64,000 bases of DNA from Planococcus donghaensis MPA1U2. GTDB taxonomy: Bacteria > Bacillota > Bacilli > Bacillales_A > Planococcaceae. Location: contig NZ_AEPB01000030.1 of the NCBI RefSeq assembly GCF_000189395.1, forward strand, positions 1 to 64,000. The letters are read 5' to 3'. Below are positions 20,166 to 30,416 of this stretch, one piece after another (within the stretch, counting starts at the first letter, position 1; each line of letters starts with the position of its first letter). Under the pieces are notes generated by a model. The model saw nothing but the letters and a program-made list of their open reading frames with translations, did no database searches and was not told the DNA's origin. The position numbers and the translations under genes were made by a program.

Positions 20166-21353
20166 TTATTCGATTGTTAAATAACGAAGTAATACGGAAC
20201 CCGTTTTGGTTTCGCCATAAACTAGTAGTGGAGCTGCAACTGGTTCTGTTCCTTGTTTTGAGAAACGAATCGACTTTTGCATAAACTGTCCTTGCTCATG
20301 TGTAGCATCGATGTCCGAAAGCAAAACATCCATTTTGCCAAGGTTAGATGAAACTTCACCTTTAAGCGGCAAATGTGCTGGAATGTAAATTTCTACATTT
20401 CCTGCTAAAGTTTTTGTTTCAAGTTTACGTGCTTCTTTGCATCTTGTCGTAGCAACAATATTGCCGTTCAGTGACTTAGCTACGATTGTTTGTATATCGC
20501 CATCCACATAAATACGACCGTTTAAAGTTTCAGCTTCTAACACTTTCCCTTTGGTTTCATTCACATGGATCGCACCATTAGCAGTTTCTAACTCCGCATC
20601 AGCAAATTCTACATTTTTTAAATCAATTTTGCCGTTTGCTGTTTTTACTTTCACCAATTCTGCATTTAATCGCTTCATGGTAAATCCACCATTAAACAAG
20701 CGTGCCGTAATGTGCTCATATGCAGCTTCAGGTACATAAAGAACGACATTTACTTGCGTCGTTTTCAAATCACTAATGATTCGTAATTTATGGTCATCCG
20801 CGATAAAAACAAATTTATCAAGGAAATCTTCTTTCGCATGCGCTACAGATTCTGAACGATATGCTTTTACGCTACATTCTGCACGTAACAAACCATCTTG
20901 TGATGGAAAAATCTCCAATTGACCATTCGCAATATCTGCAATGATGGTATTCAAATCGGTCATTTCATCGGTAAAGGTATGATGGAATTGCACAGCTTCC
21001 CCAAATGGCGAATCAAACTCCATTGTTTTTAACTTGCCGACAGAAGTTTGCATGAACTCCATCATGCGATTGCCAAAGTCATTAATGTCTCGTGAAACAT
21101 TCTTTGAGACATTCTTCGAAACATTTTTAGATACATTTTTTGAAAAATCTTGCGATACTTTTTTAACAATGTCTTCGGGTCTGAAAAAACCACGCTTGCT
21201 TGTTTTGTCACGTTGATTGTTACGGCCGTAATTTGGTTCATTTGAAGAAGAAGAGCTGTTGCCATCTATTGCACGCAACAATTCAACTGCTTCACGTGCT
21301 GAAATCGTACCGTTCTCAACCATGTCTAAAATGCGTTCTTTTTCGCTTTGCAT
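20166..21353 (-). CDS. YvlB-like DUF4097 (adhesin-fold) protein
   Basis: This 395-residue protein has an N-terminal YvlB-type motif (ERILDMVENGTISAREAVELLRAI, residues 5-28), then a low-complexity linker. The C-terminal DUF4097 domain is a beta-solenoid of short repeats with G-x-I/V patterns (KTANGKIDL, ETANGAIHV, ETLNGRIYV, KSLNGNIVA). Residues 69-88 contain four KNVS units encoded by imperfect 12-bp repeats. It has no signal peptide or transmembrane segment. In B. subtilis yvlB is in the sigma-W/LiaRS envelope-stress region; here it lies downstream of uvrBA. Function is unknown. Confidence 0.8.
   Translation of the reverse strand: MQSEKERILDMVENGTISAREAVELLRAIDGNSSSSSNEPNYGRNNQRDKTSKRGFFRPEDIVKKVSQDFSKNVSKNVSKNVSKNVSRDINDFGNRMMEFMQTSVGKLKTMEFDSPFGEAVQFHHTFTDEMTDLNTIIADIANGQLEIFPSQDGLLRAECSVKAYRSESVAHAKEDFLDKFVFIADDHKLRIISDLKTTQVNVVLYVPEAAYEHITARLFNGGFTMKRLNAELVKVKTANGKIDLKNVEFADAELETANGAIHVNETKGKVLEAETLNGRIYVDGDIQTIVAKSLNGNIVATTRCKEARKLETKTLAGNVEIYIPAHLPLKGEVSSNLGKMDVLLSDIDATHEQGQFMQKSIRFSKQGTEPVAAPLLVYGETKTGSVLLRYLTIE
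21094..21141 (-). repeat. Four imperfect 12-bp tandem repeats inside the yvlB-like gene
   Basis: Four tandem 12-mers of the type GAAACATTCTTT (plus strand) each encode KNVS on the minus strand. Two more degenerate copies flank them. Length variation by one unit would keep the frame. Confidence 0.8.
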
Positions 21354-21452
21354 GTATTGCGGCCTCCTCTTTTTCTGAATATTGATAAGCCATAGCTCAA
21401 CTAATAAACAGATAGGTTCTATTACTTGATACGTTTGTTAGCGAGAAAAGTT

Positions 21453-24335
21453 TCATTTGACTACTTTTTTCTTACGACTTGCGCCTTTAACTAAGGACTC
21501 CATACGTGCCCGATCCCGTTCAAGAATCGGTTTTAAATACTTTCCAGTATAAGAATTATCAACAGCTGCAATTTCTTCAGGAGTACCTGCTGCTAAAATG
21601 GTTCCGCCTTTGTCTCCACCTTCAGGGCCTAGATCAATAATATGATCCGCTGTCTTAATCACATCTAAATTGTGTTCAATGGTCAATACAGTATCGCCAT
21701 TTTCAACAAGACGTTGTAACACGAGCAGTAGGCGCGAAATATCATCGGCATGAAGACCGGTCGTTGGCTCATCTAAAATATAGAACGATTTACCGTTTGA
21801 GCGTTTATGCAGCTCTGAAGCTAACTTTACACGCTGCGCCTCTCCTCCTGATAATGTTGTCGCAGGTTGTCCCATTGTAATGTAACCCAGTCCAACATCA
21901 ACAATGGTCTGTAATTTTCGATTAATCTTTGGAATGTTCTCAAAAAATGATAAAGCGTCTTCTACCGTCATAGCAAGTACATCGGCAATGCTTTTGTTTT
22001 TATATTTCACTTCCAAGGTTTCCCGGTTATACCGTTTGCCGTGGCAAATTTCGCAAGGTACATAAACATCTGGAAGGAAATGCATTTCTATTTTTATAAT
22101 ACCATCCCCGCGGCAAGCTTCACAGCGACCACCCTTGACATTAAAACTGAAACGCCCTTTTTTATAGCCACGAACTTTTGCTTCGTTTGTTGTGGCATAG
22201 ACATCTCGAACGTCATCAAAAACGCCGGTATACGTTGCTGGGTTTGAGCGAGGTGTTCGACCAATTGGCGATTGATCAATTTCAATGACCTTTTCTAGCT
22301 CTTTTGTTCCTTCGATCGAATCAAATTGCCCTGGCTTTGCTTTAGCTCGGTTTAATCGGTGTGCCAATGTTTTATACAAAATTTCATTGATTAATGTACT
22401 TTTCCCTGAGCCTGATACACCCGTAACAGCTATGAATAAACCAAGTGGAATATCCACATCTACTTTTTTCAAGTTGTTTTGGTTTGCTCCACGTATTGAT
22501 ATTTTCCGGTCACTTGGTAGTCTTCGCTCTGCCGGCAACGGAATAAACTTCTTACCACTTAAATATTGTCCTGTTAATGATTTTTTGTTTTTCATCACTT
22601 TTTCTGGGGTCCCTGCAGCAATAATTTCGCCACCATGGACCCCTGCTCCCGGTCCAACGTCGATTAAATAATCTGCTGCCAGCATCGTATCTTCATCATG
22701 TTCGACTACAATTAATGTGTTCCCAATGTCACGCATACTTTTAAGGGTCTCAATCAAGCGGTCATTATCACGTTGATGCAAACCAATTGAAGGTTCATCC
22801 AAAATATACAATACGCCGGTCAATCTTGAGCCGATTTGAGTTGCCAAACGAATTCGTTGTGCTTCTCCACCAGATAAAGTTCCAGAGGCGCGGTTCAACG
22901 TAAGGTAGTCTAAACCAACATTAATCAAAAAGCCGATACGTTCTTGAATTTCCCGCAAAATCAATTTCGCAATTTGCATATCTTTTTCCGATAATTTTAG
23001 GTGACCGAAAAATTCATATGCTTCTACAATAGAAAACTCCGCTACGGTTCCGATGTGTAAGTTGTTTACTTTAACTGATAGAGATTCTGGCTTTAAGCGA
23101 TACCCTTCACATGTAGGACATGCTTGTTGCCCCATGTATTTTTCCATTTGATCACGAATGTAATCAGATGAAGTTTCTCGGTAGCGCCGATCAACATTCG
23201 AAAGGACGCCTTCAAAATGAATGTGATTGTCTCGAATTTGACCATAATCATTTTCATAGCGGAAGCGAATTTTATCTTTTCCGGACCCACGCATGATGAC
23301 ATTAATATGTTCTTCGGGTAAATCACTAACCGGTATGTCCATATCAATTTTGTAATGCTGACAAACCGCTTTTAGTAATTGCGGATAATATTGTGAACTT
23401 GTTGGCTGCCATGGCACAATCGCGCCTTTATTTAATGACACATCCCAATCCGGAATAACGAGTTCAGGATCAACTTCAAGCTTCATCCCTAAGCCGTCAC
23501 AGTCTGGACAAGCACCGAATGGTGAGTTAAACGAAAACATTCTCGGTTCTAATTCGCCGATGGAAAATCCACAAATCGGGCAAGCATGATGTTCACTAAA
23601 CAATAATTCTTCTTGTTCCATGACATCGACTAAAACCCGTCCATCTGCTAAACGGAGAGCAGATTCTAAAGAATCACTTAAACGTGGAGCAATTCCTTCT
23701 TTAAGAATAATTCGGTCAATCACCACTTCGATGTTGTGCTTTTTGTTTTTATCCAATGTAATATCATCATCTAAGTCAATTAATTCTCCATCTACACGAA
23801 CACGGACATAGCCTTGTTTTTTAATGTCTTCAAGTAATTTTAAGTGAGTACCTTTTCGGCCAGACACAATCGGAGCTAAAATCTGCATTTTGGTGCGTTC
23901 AGGATACTCTACAATCCGGTCTACCATCTGCTCGATAGTTTGGGATGAAATCTCTATGCCGTGATTTGGACAAATCGGCTTCCCAATCCGAGCAAACATT
24001 AAGCGCATATAATCGTAAATTTCTGTTACAGTTGCCACGGTAGATCGTGGGTTTTTACTCGTTGTTTTCTGATCTATCGATATGGCTGGCGATAAACCTT
24101 CGATTAAATCAACATCTGGCTTATCCATTTGCCCTAAAAATTGGCGGGCATAAGCTGACAAAGACTCGACGTATCGCCGCTGTCCTTCTGCATAAATCGT
24201 ATCAAATGCTAATGATGATTTACCCGACCCAGACAAACCAGTCATAACGACCAATTTGTCTCGTGGGATGACGACATCTATATTTTTTAAATTATGCGCG
24301 CGTGCGCCTTGTATGCGTATTTCTTGTTTCTTCAC
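21453..24335 (-). CDS. uvrA: UvrA, excinuclease ABC subunit A
   Basis: The 960-residue damage-recognition ATPase of nucleotide excision repair has two ABC modules. Each has Walker A ([18 protein letters not shown]), an LSGGEAQR signature, and a zinc-binding insert ([43 protein letters not shown]). It follows uvrB by 6 bp and is therefore under the LexA box upstream of uvrB. Length is standard. Confidence 0.99.
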   Translation of the reverse strand: MKKQEIRIQGARAHNLKNIDVVIPRDKLVVMTGLSGSGKSSLAFDTIYAEGQRRYVESLSAYARQFLGQMDKPDVDLIEGLSPAISIDQKTTSKNPRSTVATVTEIYDYMRLMFARIGKPICPNHGIEISSQTIEQMVDRIVEYPERTKMQILAPIVSGRKGTHLKLLEDIKKQGYVRVRVDGELIDLDDDITLDKNKKHNIEVVIDRIILKEGIAPRLSDSLESALRLADGRVLVDVMEQEELLFSEHHACPICGFSIGELEPRMFSFNSPFGACPDCDGLGMKLEVDPELVIPDWDVSLNKGAIVPWQPTSSQYYPQLLKAVCQHYKIDMDIPVSDLPEEHINVIMRGSGKDKIRFRYENDYGQIRDNHIHFEGVLSNVDRRYRETSSDYIRDQMEKYMGQQACPTCEGYRLKPESLSVKVNNLHIGTVAEFSIVEAYEFFGHLKLSEKDMQIAKLILREIQERIGFLINVGLDYLTLNRASGTLSGGEAQRIRLATQIGSRLTGVLYILDEPSIGLHQRDNDRLIETLKSMRDIGNTLIVVEHDEDTMLAADYLIDVGPGAGVHGGEIIAAGTPEKVMKNKKSLTGQYLSGKKFIPLPAERRLPSDRKISIRGANQNNLKKVDVDIPLGLFIAVTGVSGSGKSTLINEILYKTLAHRLNRAKAKPGQFDSIEGTKELEKVIEIDQSPIGRTPRSNPATYTGVFDDVRDVYATTNEAKVRGYKKGRFSFNVKGGRCEACRGDGIIKIEMHFLPDVYVPCEICHGKRYNRETLEVKYKNKSIADVLAMTVEDALSFFENIPKINRKLQTIVDVGLGYITMGQPATTLSGGEAQRVKLASELHKRSNGKSFYILDEPTTGLHADDISRLLLVLQRLVENGDTVLTIEHNLDVIKTADHIIDLGPEGGDKGGTILAAGTPEEIAAVDNSYTGKYLKPILERDRARMESLVKGASRKKKVVK

Positions 24336-24341
24336 ATTGCA

Positions 24342-26324
24342 TCATCCTTCCGCTTTCAATTCGAGAACCGTATCACGCAGCTCGGCAGCTCGTTCGAAAT
24401 CGAGTGCTTTTGCAGCCTCTTTCATTTCGGTTTCCAACAAGCTGATCAGTTTTACGCGCTCTTCTTTTTTGAGCTTTTTGCCTGTTACTGCTTTTGAAAT
24501 ATATTCTTCTGACTCTTCTGCCGCATTTGTCGCGCGGATGACGTCACGAATTTTCTTCTGTATGGTAATCGGTGTTACACCATGTTTTTCGTTATATTCA
24601 GCTTGGATAGTACGGCGTCGCGTGGTCTCATCCATCGCTTTTTGCATGGAATCAGTTATTCTGTCAGCGTACATGATGACTCGACCATTTGCATTTCTCG
24701 CCGCTCGTCCCATTGTTTGGATAAGTGATCGTTCAGATCGTAAAAATCCTTCTTTGTCAGCATCCAAAATGGTCACCAACGAAACTTCTGGAATATCTAA
24801 CCCTTCACGCAACAAGTTAATCCCAACAAGTACGTCATAAACACCCATCCGCAATTCGCGAATAATCTCAATGCGTTCGAGTGTTTTGATTTCGGAGTGT
24901 AAGTAATTCACTTTAATACCTGCATCTTTTAAATAAGCTGTTAAATCTTCCGACATTTTTTTCGTTAATGTCGTGACTAATACACGCTCATTTTTTTCTG
25001 ATCGTTGACGAATTTCGTCCATTAAATCATCAATTTGACCTTCAATTGGACGAATTTCAATTGTCGGATCCAGCAAACCTGTCGGACGAATAATTTGTTC
25101 AACCATTTCAGGTGTATGTTCTAATTCATAAGGTCCTGGTGTAGCGGACACGAAAACTGCTTGGCTAATATGTTCTTCAAACTCTGTAAATGTTAACGGT
25201 CGGTTATCCATAGCTGAAGGCAAACGGAAACCATGATCAACTAGTACTTTTTTTCGTGCTTGGTCACCATTAAACATCCCGCGCACTTGCGGCAATGTTA
25301 CGTGGCTTTCATCCACGACTAGTAAAAAGTCCTCTGGGAAATAATCAATTAATGTATACGGCTGCGCACCTGCAGGACGAAGTGTCAAATGGCGTGAGTA
25401 GTTTTCAATCCCCGAACAAAAGCCCATTTCCCTCATCATTTCCAAATCATAGCGTGTGCGTTGCTCAAGTCGCTGTGCTTCTAATAATTTATCTTCTGCA
25501 CGCATTTCTTTTAGCCGTTCTTCTAACTCTACTTCGATATTTTCAATGGCTTTAACCATTTTATCTTCACGCGTAACAAAGTGAGATGCTGGGAATATCG
25601 CAACATGGTCGCGTTCACCGATAATTTCACCTGTCAGTGCATCTACTTCACGAATGCGATCAATTTCATCGCCAAAAAACTCAACACGTAAACATCTTTC
25701 ATCACGTGATGCTGGGAATATTTCTACCACATCTCCCCGAACACGGAAAGTTCCGCGGATAAAGTTAATATCGTTGCGTTCGTATTGAACATCGACTAAC
25801 TTTCTCAATAATTGATTTCGCTCGATTTCCATGCCTTTACGTAAAGAAACTACCAACTCACGGTATTCTTTAGGCGATCCAAGTCCATAAATGCAAGAAA
25901 CTGAAGCGATCACAATTACATCATCCCGTTCAAATAACGAACTAGTTGCAGAGTGACGCAATTTATCAATTTCATCGTTAATGCTCGCATCTTTTTCGAT
26001 AAATGTATCGGATTGAGGTACGTAGGCCTCGGGTTGATAGTAATCGTAATAGCTGACAAAATACTCTACAGCATTGTCGGGAAAAAATTCCTTAAATTCG
26101 CTGTAGAGCTGGCCTGCTAAAGTTTTATTGTGAGCCATGACAAGTGTTGGTTTTTTCACTTGCTGAATGACGTTTGACATTGTATACGTTTTCCCTGTAC
26201 CCGTTGCTCCCAGTAAGGTTTGGCAACGCTTGCCGTCGATGATGCCTTGAGTCAATTCAGCAATCGCTTGTGGCTGATCGCCCGCAGGTTCATATGGGGC
26301 TTGCAGATTAAATTCTTGTTTCAT
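24342..26324 (-). CDS. uvrB: UvrB, excinuclease ABC subunit B
   Basis: The 660-residue helicase-like subunit has Walker [11 protein letters not shown], the beta-hairpin region near [21 protein letters not shown], helicase motifs ([35 protein letters not shown]) and a C-terminal UVR motif ([23 protein letters not shown]) that binds UvrC. The start MKQEFNLQ follows GGGAGGATG; the ATG 18 bases earlier sits before that ribosome site. It is first in uvrB-uvrA. Confidence 0.98.
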   Translation of the reverse strand: MKQEFNLQAPYEPAGDQPQAIAELTQGIIDGKRCQTLLGATGTGKTYTMSNVIQQVKKPTLVMAHNKTLAGQLYSEFKEFFPDNAVEYFVSYYDYYQPEAYVPQSDTFIEKDASINDEIDKLRHSATSSLFERDDVIVIASVSCIYGLGSPKEYRELVVSLRKGMEIERNQLLRKLVDVQYERNDINFIRGTFRVRGDVVEIFPASRDERCLRVEFFGDEIDRIREVDALTGEIIGERDHVAIFPASHFVTREDKMVKAIENIEVELEERLKEMRAEDKLLEAQRLEQRTRYDLEMMREMGFCSGIENYSRHLTLRPAGAQPYTLIDYFPEDFLLVVDESHVTLPQVRGMFNGDQARKKVLVDHGFRLPSAMDNRPLTFTEFEEHISQAVFVSATPGPYELEHTPEMVEQIIRPTGLLDPTIEIRPIEGQIDDLMDEIRQRSEKNERVLVTTLTKKMSEDLTAYLKDAGIKVNYLHSEIKTLERIEIIRELRMGVYDVLVGINLLREGLDIPEVSLVTILDADKEGFLRSERSLIQTMGRAARNANGRVIMYADRITDSMQKAMDETTRRRTIQAEYNEKHGVTPITIQKKIRDVIRATNAAEESEEYISKAVTGKKLKKEERVKLISLLETEMKEAAKALDFERAAELRDTVLELKAEG

Positions 26325-26394
26325 GATGAGGCATCCTCCCATTCTTTCAATACTTCTACTTTAACATATGCCCTAAAAAACCCCTAACAAAAAG

Positions 26395-26408
26395 CGAACG
26401 TATGTTTT
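26395..26408. promoter_or_regulatory. LexA (DinR) SOS box upstream of uvrBA
   Basis: CGAACGTATGTTTT matches 13 of 14 positions of the Bacillus box CGAACRNRYGTTYG. It lies 71 bp upstream of the uvrB start. DNA-damage induction of uvrBA is known in B. subtilis; here it is inferred from this site. Confidence 0.85.
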
Positions 26409-26493
26409 TTATCAAGAAATAAGAAAGAAATATCCAGTATAAAATGAGCAACTATCTAAAGGAAGGGAATTGCTTTTATGTATTGGGCATAGA

Positions 26494-26527
26494 AAAAAGG
26501 CAACTAGATTAATTCTAGTTGCCTTTT
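26494..26527. terminator. Terminator between uvrB leader and IDEAL-domain gene
   Basis: A perfect stem (AAGGCAACTAGA pairing with its complement around a short loop) has A and T tracts on both sides. It ends the minus-strand IDEAL gene and could also work on the plus strand. Confidence 0.85.
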
Positions 26528-26551
26528 TTCTAGCTATTTTCAAACAGCTAT

Positions 26552-26794
26552 TTATTCAGTTTCTTCGTGATTTAAAGTTTGTAATTGCGCTGTGTATTTA
26601 ATGAACGCTTGTTGATCGTGATTGTCCAAGGCTTCATCGATGAGTGTCATGAGTTGCTCTTCCTGTTGAGAACGGTGAACATGTTTTAAGAACAGATCTA
26701 AATAGATATCATTTAGCAGCTTTTCTGCTTCCGTAATTTTTTTTGTTTGAGCCATTGCCTTCATGAAATCAGCATAAGAATAATAGTTTTCCAT
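26552..26794 (-). CDS. IDEAL-domain small protein
   Basis: The 80-residue soluble helical protein has the family motif LIDEALDNHD at about residues 49-58. IDEAL-domain proteins are small Bacillales proteins of mostly unknown role; I believe the B. subtilis relative is YhzC, next to comK, but I am not certain. Here it is divergent from comK, with 177 bp between. GGGGTG lies about 7 bases before the ATG. It may share regulation with comK. Confidence 0.78.
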   Translation of the reverse strand: MENYYSYADFMKAMAQTKKITEAEKLLNDIYLDLFLKHVHRSQQEEQLMTLIDEALDNHDQQAFIKYTAQLQTLNHEETE

Positions 26795-26881
26795 TCTTCT
26801 TCACCCCGAATGCTTTTCATTAGTATACATGAAAGGAATAATAAAAATCAAGACTTATTTGAAAATTACAATTAAATAGAA

Positions 26882-26894
26882 AAAAGTTTATTTT
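26882..26894. promoter_or_regulatory. ComK AT-box upstream of comK
   Basis: AAAAGTTTATTTT is a perfect match to the ComK half-site AAAA-N5-TTTT. A weaker second half-site (AAAATTACAATTA) begins at 26862, 20 bp upstream, about the two-turn spacing known for K-boxes. It lies 15 bp upstream of the comK -35. Autoregulation of comK is inferred. Confidence 0.6.
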
Positions 26895-26908
26895 CAAACT
26901 AATTAACA

Positions 26909-26936
26909 TTGCCAAATTTCCATTTTTTATTATAAT
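26909..26936 (+). promoter_or_regulatory. comK promoter
   Basis: TTGCCA and a perfect TATAAT are separated by 16 bp. The leader is about 28 bases and holds a GGGGG ribosome site. Confidence 0.75.
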
Positions 26937-26971
26937 AGGGTATGTAAAGTAAATTTAGGGGGTTATTCTTC

Positions 26972-27526
26972 ATGAGTAAAAAGAATCACAGACCGTCTTC
27001 GTATACGATTTGCACAAATACGTATGCCCTTTTACCCTATACAGACGGCCATCGCACCTGGATGCGTGTGATTGAAGATCGCAATGAATTTGTGGTTGAA
27101 GACGCTGTTTACAAAACGGTCACGACTTCCTGCCGCTTTTATCGTGCATCACTAGAAAGCGCCACACTTTATGCTCAAAAAGCTGTCGGTGTTAAACATA
27201 AGCCCCCCATTATTGTAGGTGAGTATTACGGCAATCCACTTATTTTCTTTCCGACACACTCTCCTAAAAACAAAGAATGCGTTTGGTTTAATTACGACGC
27301 CATCGACCTTATCGAAAGTGATAGTAGTGGTAAAGGAAGCATTATTTATTTAAGCAATAATGTAACCGTTTATTTAGATGTATCGCCTATTGCTTTACGA
27401 AATCAACATTCTTTCGCTGGTTCCCTTCGTCGTTTTTTCAAAAAGGCGCAGCGTGTTCATAATCGTCCAATGGCTTATGTGACAACACGTACATTTCCCC
27501 CACGCAAACAGCAGCATCTTGAGTGA
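26972..27526 (+). CDS. comK: ComK, competence transcription factor
   Basis: The 184-residue protein is recognisable as ComK by SCRFYRAS (about 50-57), the HKPPIIVGE motif and a C-terminal basic segment. In B. subtilis ComK activates the late competence genes for DNA uptake and its own gene, binding paired AT-boxes as a dimer. A promoter and AT-box are just upstream. It is slightly shorter than the B. subtilis protein (192). Whether this organism is naturally competent cannot be told from this window. Confidence 0.93.
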   Translation: MSKKNHRPSSYTICTNTYALLPYTDGHRTWMRVIEDRNEFVVEDAVYKTVTTSCRFYRASLESATLYAQKAVGVKHKPPIIVGEYYGNPLIFFPTHSPKNKECVWFNYDAIDLIESDSSGKGSIIYLSNNVTVYLDVSPIALRNQHSFAGSLRRFFKKAQRVHNRPMAYVTTRTFPPRKQQHLE

Positions 27527-27556
27527 GTTTGATACTCATTTTAAATTGCATAGTAA

Positions 27557-27605
27557 AAGAGCTTTCGATTAAAGTTAAAGACTTTAATCGAAAGCTCTTT
27601 TTTTG
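27557..27605. terminator. Terminator between comK and the UbiB-like gene
   Basis: A stem of about 19 bp (AAAGAGCTTTCGATTAAAG with its complement) is followed by eight to ten T residues on the plus strand and A residues on the other side. It ends comK and possibly the converging gene. Confidence 0.9.
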
Positions 27606-27638
27606 CACCTGAATGTTGTTTCAATGCACCTTTTACTC

Positions 27639-29255
27639 CTACTTTATTGAACGGTAAGCCCATAGTGATCCTACGAAGAATACAGAAGAAACCCACATAT
27701 AAGGTTCATTCCAGAACCAAACAGAAACTGAAATTCCAACGAATGATAGGATTGTGAAAACTCCCGCAAACATACGAGATTGCAAGTCACGGCGGTATTC
27801 ACGTTCTTTGCCATCCCGGTTTTCAAAATAGCGACGGAGACGCTCTGGTTCTTCTAAATAATTAATCACTTTCTGCGGGAAAACGCGTAATGGACCAGTT
27901 CCATTTAATACCCAGCGAAGAACATCTTCTTTGCCAAACATCCCTTTGCCTTCTTTTTGTGACGAAGCCCATTCCAAAATTCGTGGTCGAGCCAATGCCA
28001 TTAAATCGACATTGGGATCTAAAATATGCAGGACTCCGACAAAAATAGAAGCTGCTCGTCCAAAAAAGGCAAATTCAGCTGGTAATTGTACCGGTTGTGT
28101 ACGGACAATCTCTTGAATATCGTCGAGTAAACGTTCGACTACAAAACTGTCCATCTGTGACAATTCGTTTGACTCATATGCTTCCACAAGTCGTGAAATA
28201 GCATCTTCTAACACAGCGCGATCTGCCTGTGGCAATAAAAAACGTAGTTCTTCCAATGCATCCAGTACTTGTTCGTAATTTTTAAAAATAATTCCTTCTG
28301 CTGCACGTAATACGGATTGAGAATCTTTTTTAGTAATCGTACCAATCATCCCAAAGTCAATTAACACAATTCCACCATTCGGTTCAAGTAAAATATTGCC
28401 GCCATGTGGATCGGCATGGAATTGGCCGCCGTATAAAATTTGTTCTAAAAATAAGATAAACAAACGTTCAGATATTTCATGTCGATCTAAGTCATTTTTT
28501 TCGATAAAAGCTAAATCTGTAATTCGTGCTCCTTCAATCCATTCCATCACCAACACTCGACGTGTGGTAAATTCATCAAAATACATTGGAATTCTTACTC
28601 CTTCCATCGCATCAAAGCGATCGGAAAAAGAACGGCCATTTTGAAGCTCTTTTAGGAAGTTTAATTCATTGCCAATGGTTTCGGTCATTTCTACGTACAA
28701 TTGCTTAAAGTCAATTTGTTTACCAAACGGGGTAAATTTTTCAGCTAACCATATTACAATGCGAATAGCTTTAAAGTCAGCACGTAATATTCGATCCGTT
28801 CCTGGTCGCTGAACTTTGACTGCGACTTCCAAACCATTTTTCAGTACCCCTTTGTATACTTCTCCAATAGAAGCAGAAGCGACTGCTGATTCCGATAGAT
28901 GGTCCAAATAATCCGTATGAGTCGTATTCCATTCTTGTTCAAGTACAGAGACAATGTCTTGTCTCGGAACAGATGGGACACGGTCTGTTAAGCCTTCTAA
29001 TTCTTCAAGAAACGACGGAGGCATGATGTCCGCTCGCGTTGAGAGAAACTGCCCTAGTTTAATCATAAGTCCACCCAGCTTTAATGCGAGGTTCTTATAT
29101 TCTTTTGCTTGCTTTGTAATCATCTCATTCCATCTTTTTTCAACTAACGGAGTCCATTTGCCTCGATTGCGCTTTTGGAAAATCGTTACTTGTAAAAAGA
29201 TTTTGACTGCCAACCAGACAATCCGGAAGATACGTATAAACGTTACTTGATTCAT
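27639..29255 (-). CDS. UbiB/AarF/ABC1 family kinase-like protein
   Basis: The 538-residue atypical kinase has all ABC1 marks: KxGQ (LMIKLGQFLSTRAD), the alanine-rich loop (SAVASASIGEVYKG) replacing the glycine-rich loop, the lysine in VAVKVQRP, HADPHGGNILL and LIDFGMIG. Two hydrophobic helices close the C-terminus, so it is likely membrane-anchored. Members support quinone synthesis or lipid homeostasis as ATPases; its substrate here is unknown. The start is chosen at MNQVTFIRI with GGGAGGG upstream. Confidence 0.9.
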   Translation of the reverse strand: MNQVTFIRIFRIVWLAVKIFLQVTIFQKRNRGKWTPLVEKRWNEMITKQAKEYKNLALKLGGLMIKLGQFLSTRADIMPPSFLEELEGLTDRVPSVPRQDIVSVLEQEWNTTHTDYLDHLSESAVASASIGEVYKGVLKNGLEVAVKVQRPGTDRILRADFKAIRIVIWLAEKFTPFGKQIDFKQLYVEMTETIGNELNFLKELQNGRSFSDRFDAMEGVRIPMYFDEFTTRRVLVMEWIEGARITDLAFIEKNDLDRHEISERLFILFLEQILYGGQFHADPHGGNILLEPNGGIVLIDFGMIGTITKKDSQSVLRAAEGIIFKNYEQVLDALEELRFLLPQADRAVLEDAISRLVEAYESNELSQMDSFVVERLLDDIQEIVRTQPVQLPAEFAFFGRAASIFVGVLHILDPNVDLMALARPRILEWASSQKEGKGMFGKEDVLRWVLNGTGPLRVFPQKVINYLEEPERLRRYFENRDGKEREYRRDLQSRMFAGVFTILSFVGISVSVWFWNEPYMWVSSVFFVGSLWAYRSIK

Positions 29256-29357
29256 AAATGCAGTCCCTCCCATGGAGTTCATTATAGAGTCTGATGGCGA
29301 AATAGTCCAAAAAGTGATATGTTTTTAGTGGATGGAACGATACTAGGGGGATGAAAA

Positions 29358-30134
29358 ATGGACACAATTCATTATGAACAACGCAACAACTTAGCTTTTA
29401 TCACATTAAATAGACCTGAGGCCATGAATGCTTTTAACTATGACATGTTAAATGAGCTTGGCCAGGTTGTAGAAGCAATCCGCATTAACCCAGATATTCG
29501 CGTTGTTATTTTTACTGGTGCAGGGGAAAAAGCATTCAGTGTAGGTGCGGACTTGAAAGAACGCAAAAATTTAACCGAGCAACACGTTAAACGCAATATC
29601 TATAAAATTGGAGAAGTGTTTTCCACAATCGAGAACTTACCACAACCAACTATTGCCATGATTAATGGCTTTGCATTTGGAGGGGGAATGGAATTAGCAC
29701 TCGCCTGTGATTTCCGAATTGCAACCGACGATACACTTCTCGGACTAACTGAAACCAGTTTAGGCATTATTCCTGGAGCTGGCGGTACTCAACGTCTACC
29801 TCGCTTAATCGGCGAGACAAAAGCACTGGAATTGATATTGACTGCACGTCGCTTGAAATCTGCTGAAGCATTAGATTACGGATTGTTAACGCGGATTGCA
29901 GCCCGTGAAGAACTTGCTGAAGTGACGGGTAATTTTGCCGATTCTATTCTTGCAAATGGTCCAATCGCTCTTCAGCAAGCAAAATTCGCAATTAAGAACG
30001 GCATGAACACTGATTTACAAACAGGCCTGCAAATCGAACGCAAGGCTTATGAAATCACTATACCCACTGAAGACCGAGTTGAAGCCCTTGCCGCTTTTGG
30101 GGAAAAAAGAAAACCTGTGTTCAAAGGAAAATAA
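29358..30134 (+). CDS. Enoyl-CoA hydratase/isomerase
   Basis: The 258-residue crotonase-fold enzyme has the oxyanion-hole segment AFSVGADLKER, the second GFAFGGGMELALACDFRIA, and both catalytic glutamates (in GGGMELA and TETSLGIIPGAGGTQRL). Both being present favours true enoyl-CoA hydratase activity in beta-oxidation. AGGGGG precedes the ATG. It is divergent from the UbiB-like gene and is followed by the 421-bp repeat element. Confidence 0.9.
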   Translation: MDTIHYEQRNNLAFITLNRPEAMNAFNYDMLNELGQVVEAIRINPDIRVVIFTGAGEKAFSVGADLKERKNLTEQHVKRNIYKIGEVFSTIENLPQPTIAMINGFAFGGGMELALACDFRIATDDTLLGLTETSLGIIPGAGGTQRLPRLIGETKALELILTARRLKSAEALDYGLLTRIAAREELAEVTGNFADSILANGPIALQQAKFAIKNGMNTDLQTGLQIERKAYEITIPTEDRVEALAAFGEKRKPVFKGK

Positions 30135-30138
30135 CCAT

Positions 30139-30164
30139 AAAAAAAGCGGCTTTTTCAGCCGCTT
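30139..30164 (-). terminator. Left half of a split bidirectional terminator
   Basis: The hairpin AAGCGGCT-TTTTC-AGCCGCTT has seven A residues on its left but CAGCTTG on its right, so it has a U-tract only for minus-strand transcripts. Its 20-bp core is repeated exactly at 30586-30605. Confidence 0.8.
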
Positions 30165-30209
30165 CAGCTTGTAGACAAAGTCTTATTAAACTGAATAATG
30201 ATGCATAAT

Positions 30210-30333
30210 CTTCAACTAGGCTGGCCACTTCGCTTTCCATGGGCTCAGCTTTAGCCTCCTCGTCACTGGCGTTCCTGCGGGGTCTTCAGCTTTCGCTGTC
30301 CCATAGGAGTCTTCGTGACCAACCTAGTTGAAG
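30210..30333 (-). repeat. 124-bp dispersed repeat unit, copy 1
   Basis: The unit is bounded by CTTCAACTAGG and its inverted complement. The core (read on the minus strand) holds AGACCCCGCAGGA and GACGAGGAGGCT, which I recall from a repeat family spread through Bacillaceae and Planococcaceae genomes. Confidence 0.75.
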
Positions 30334-30416
30334 GTTTCCAGCTTCGATTACTATGAGGTATTTGAGAGCGCTTCACCATAAAAATAACCTATCAAAAAAA
30401 TTTACCCACTCGCTTC

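Noticed and set aside
24256-24840. 194-codon plus-strand frame opposite uvrA and uvrB
   Set aside because: Ser/Arg-rich shadow of two conserved repair genes.
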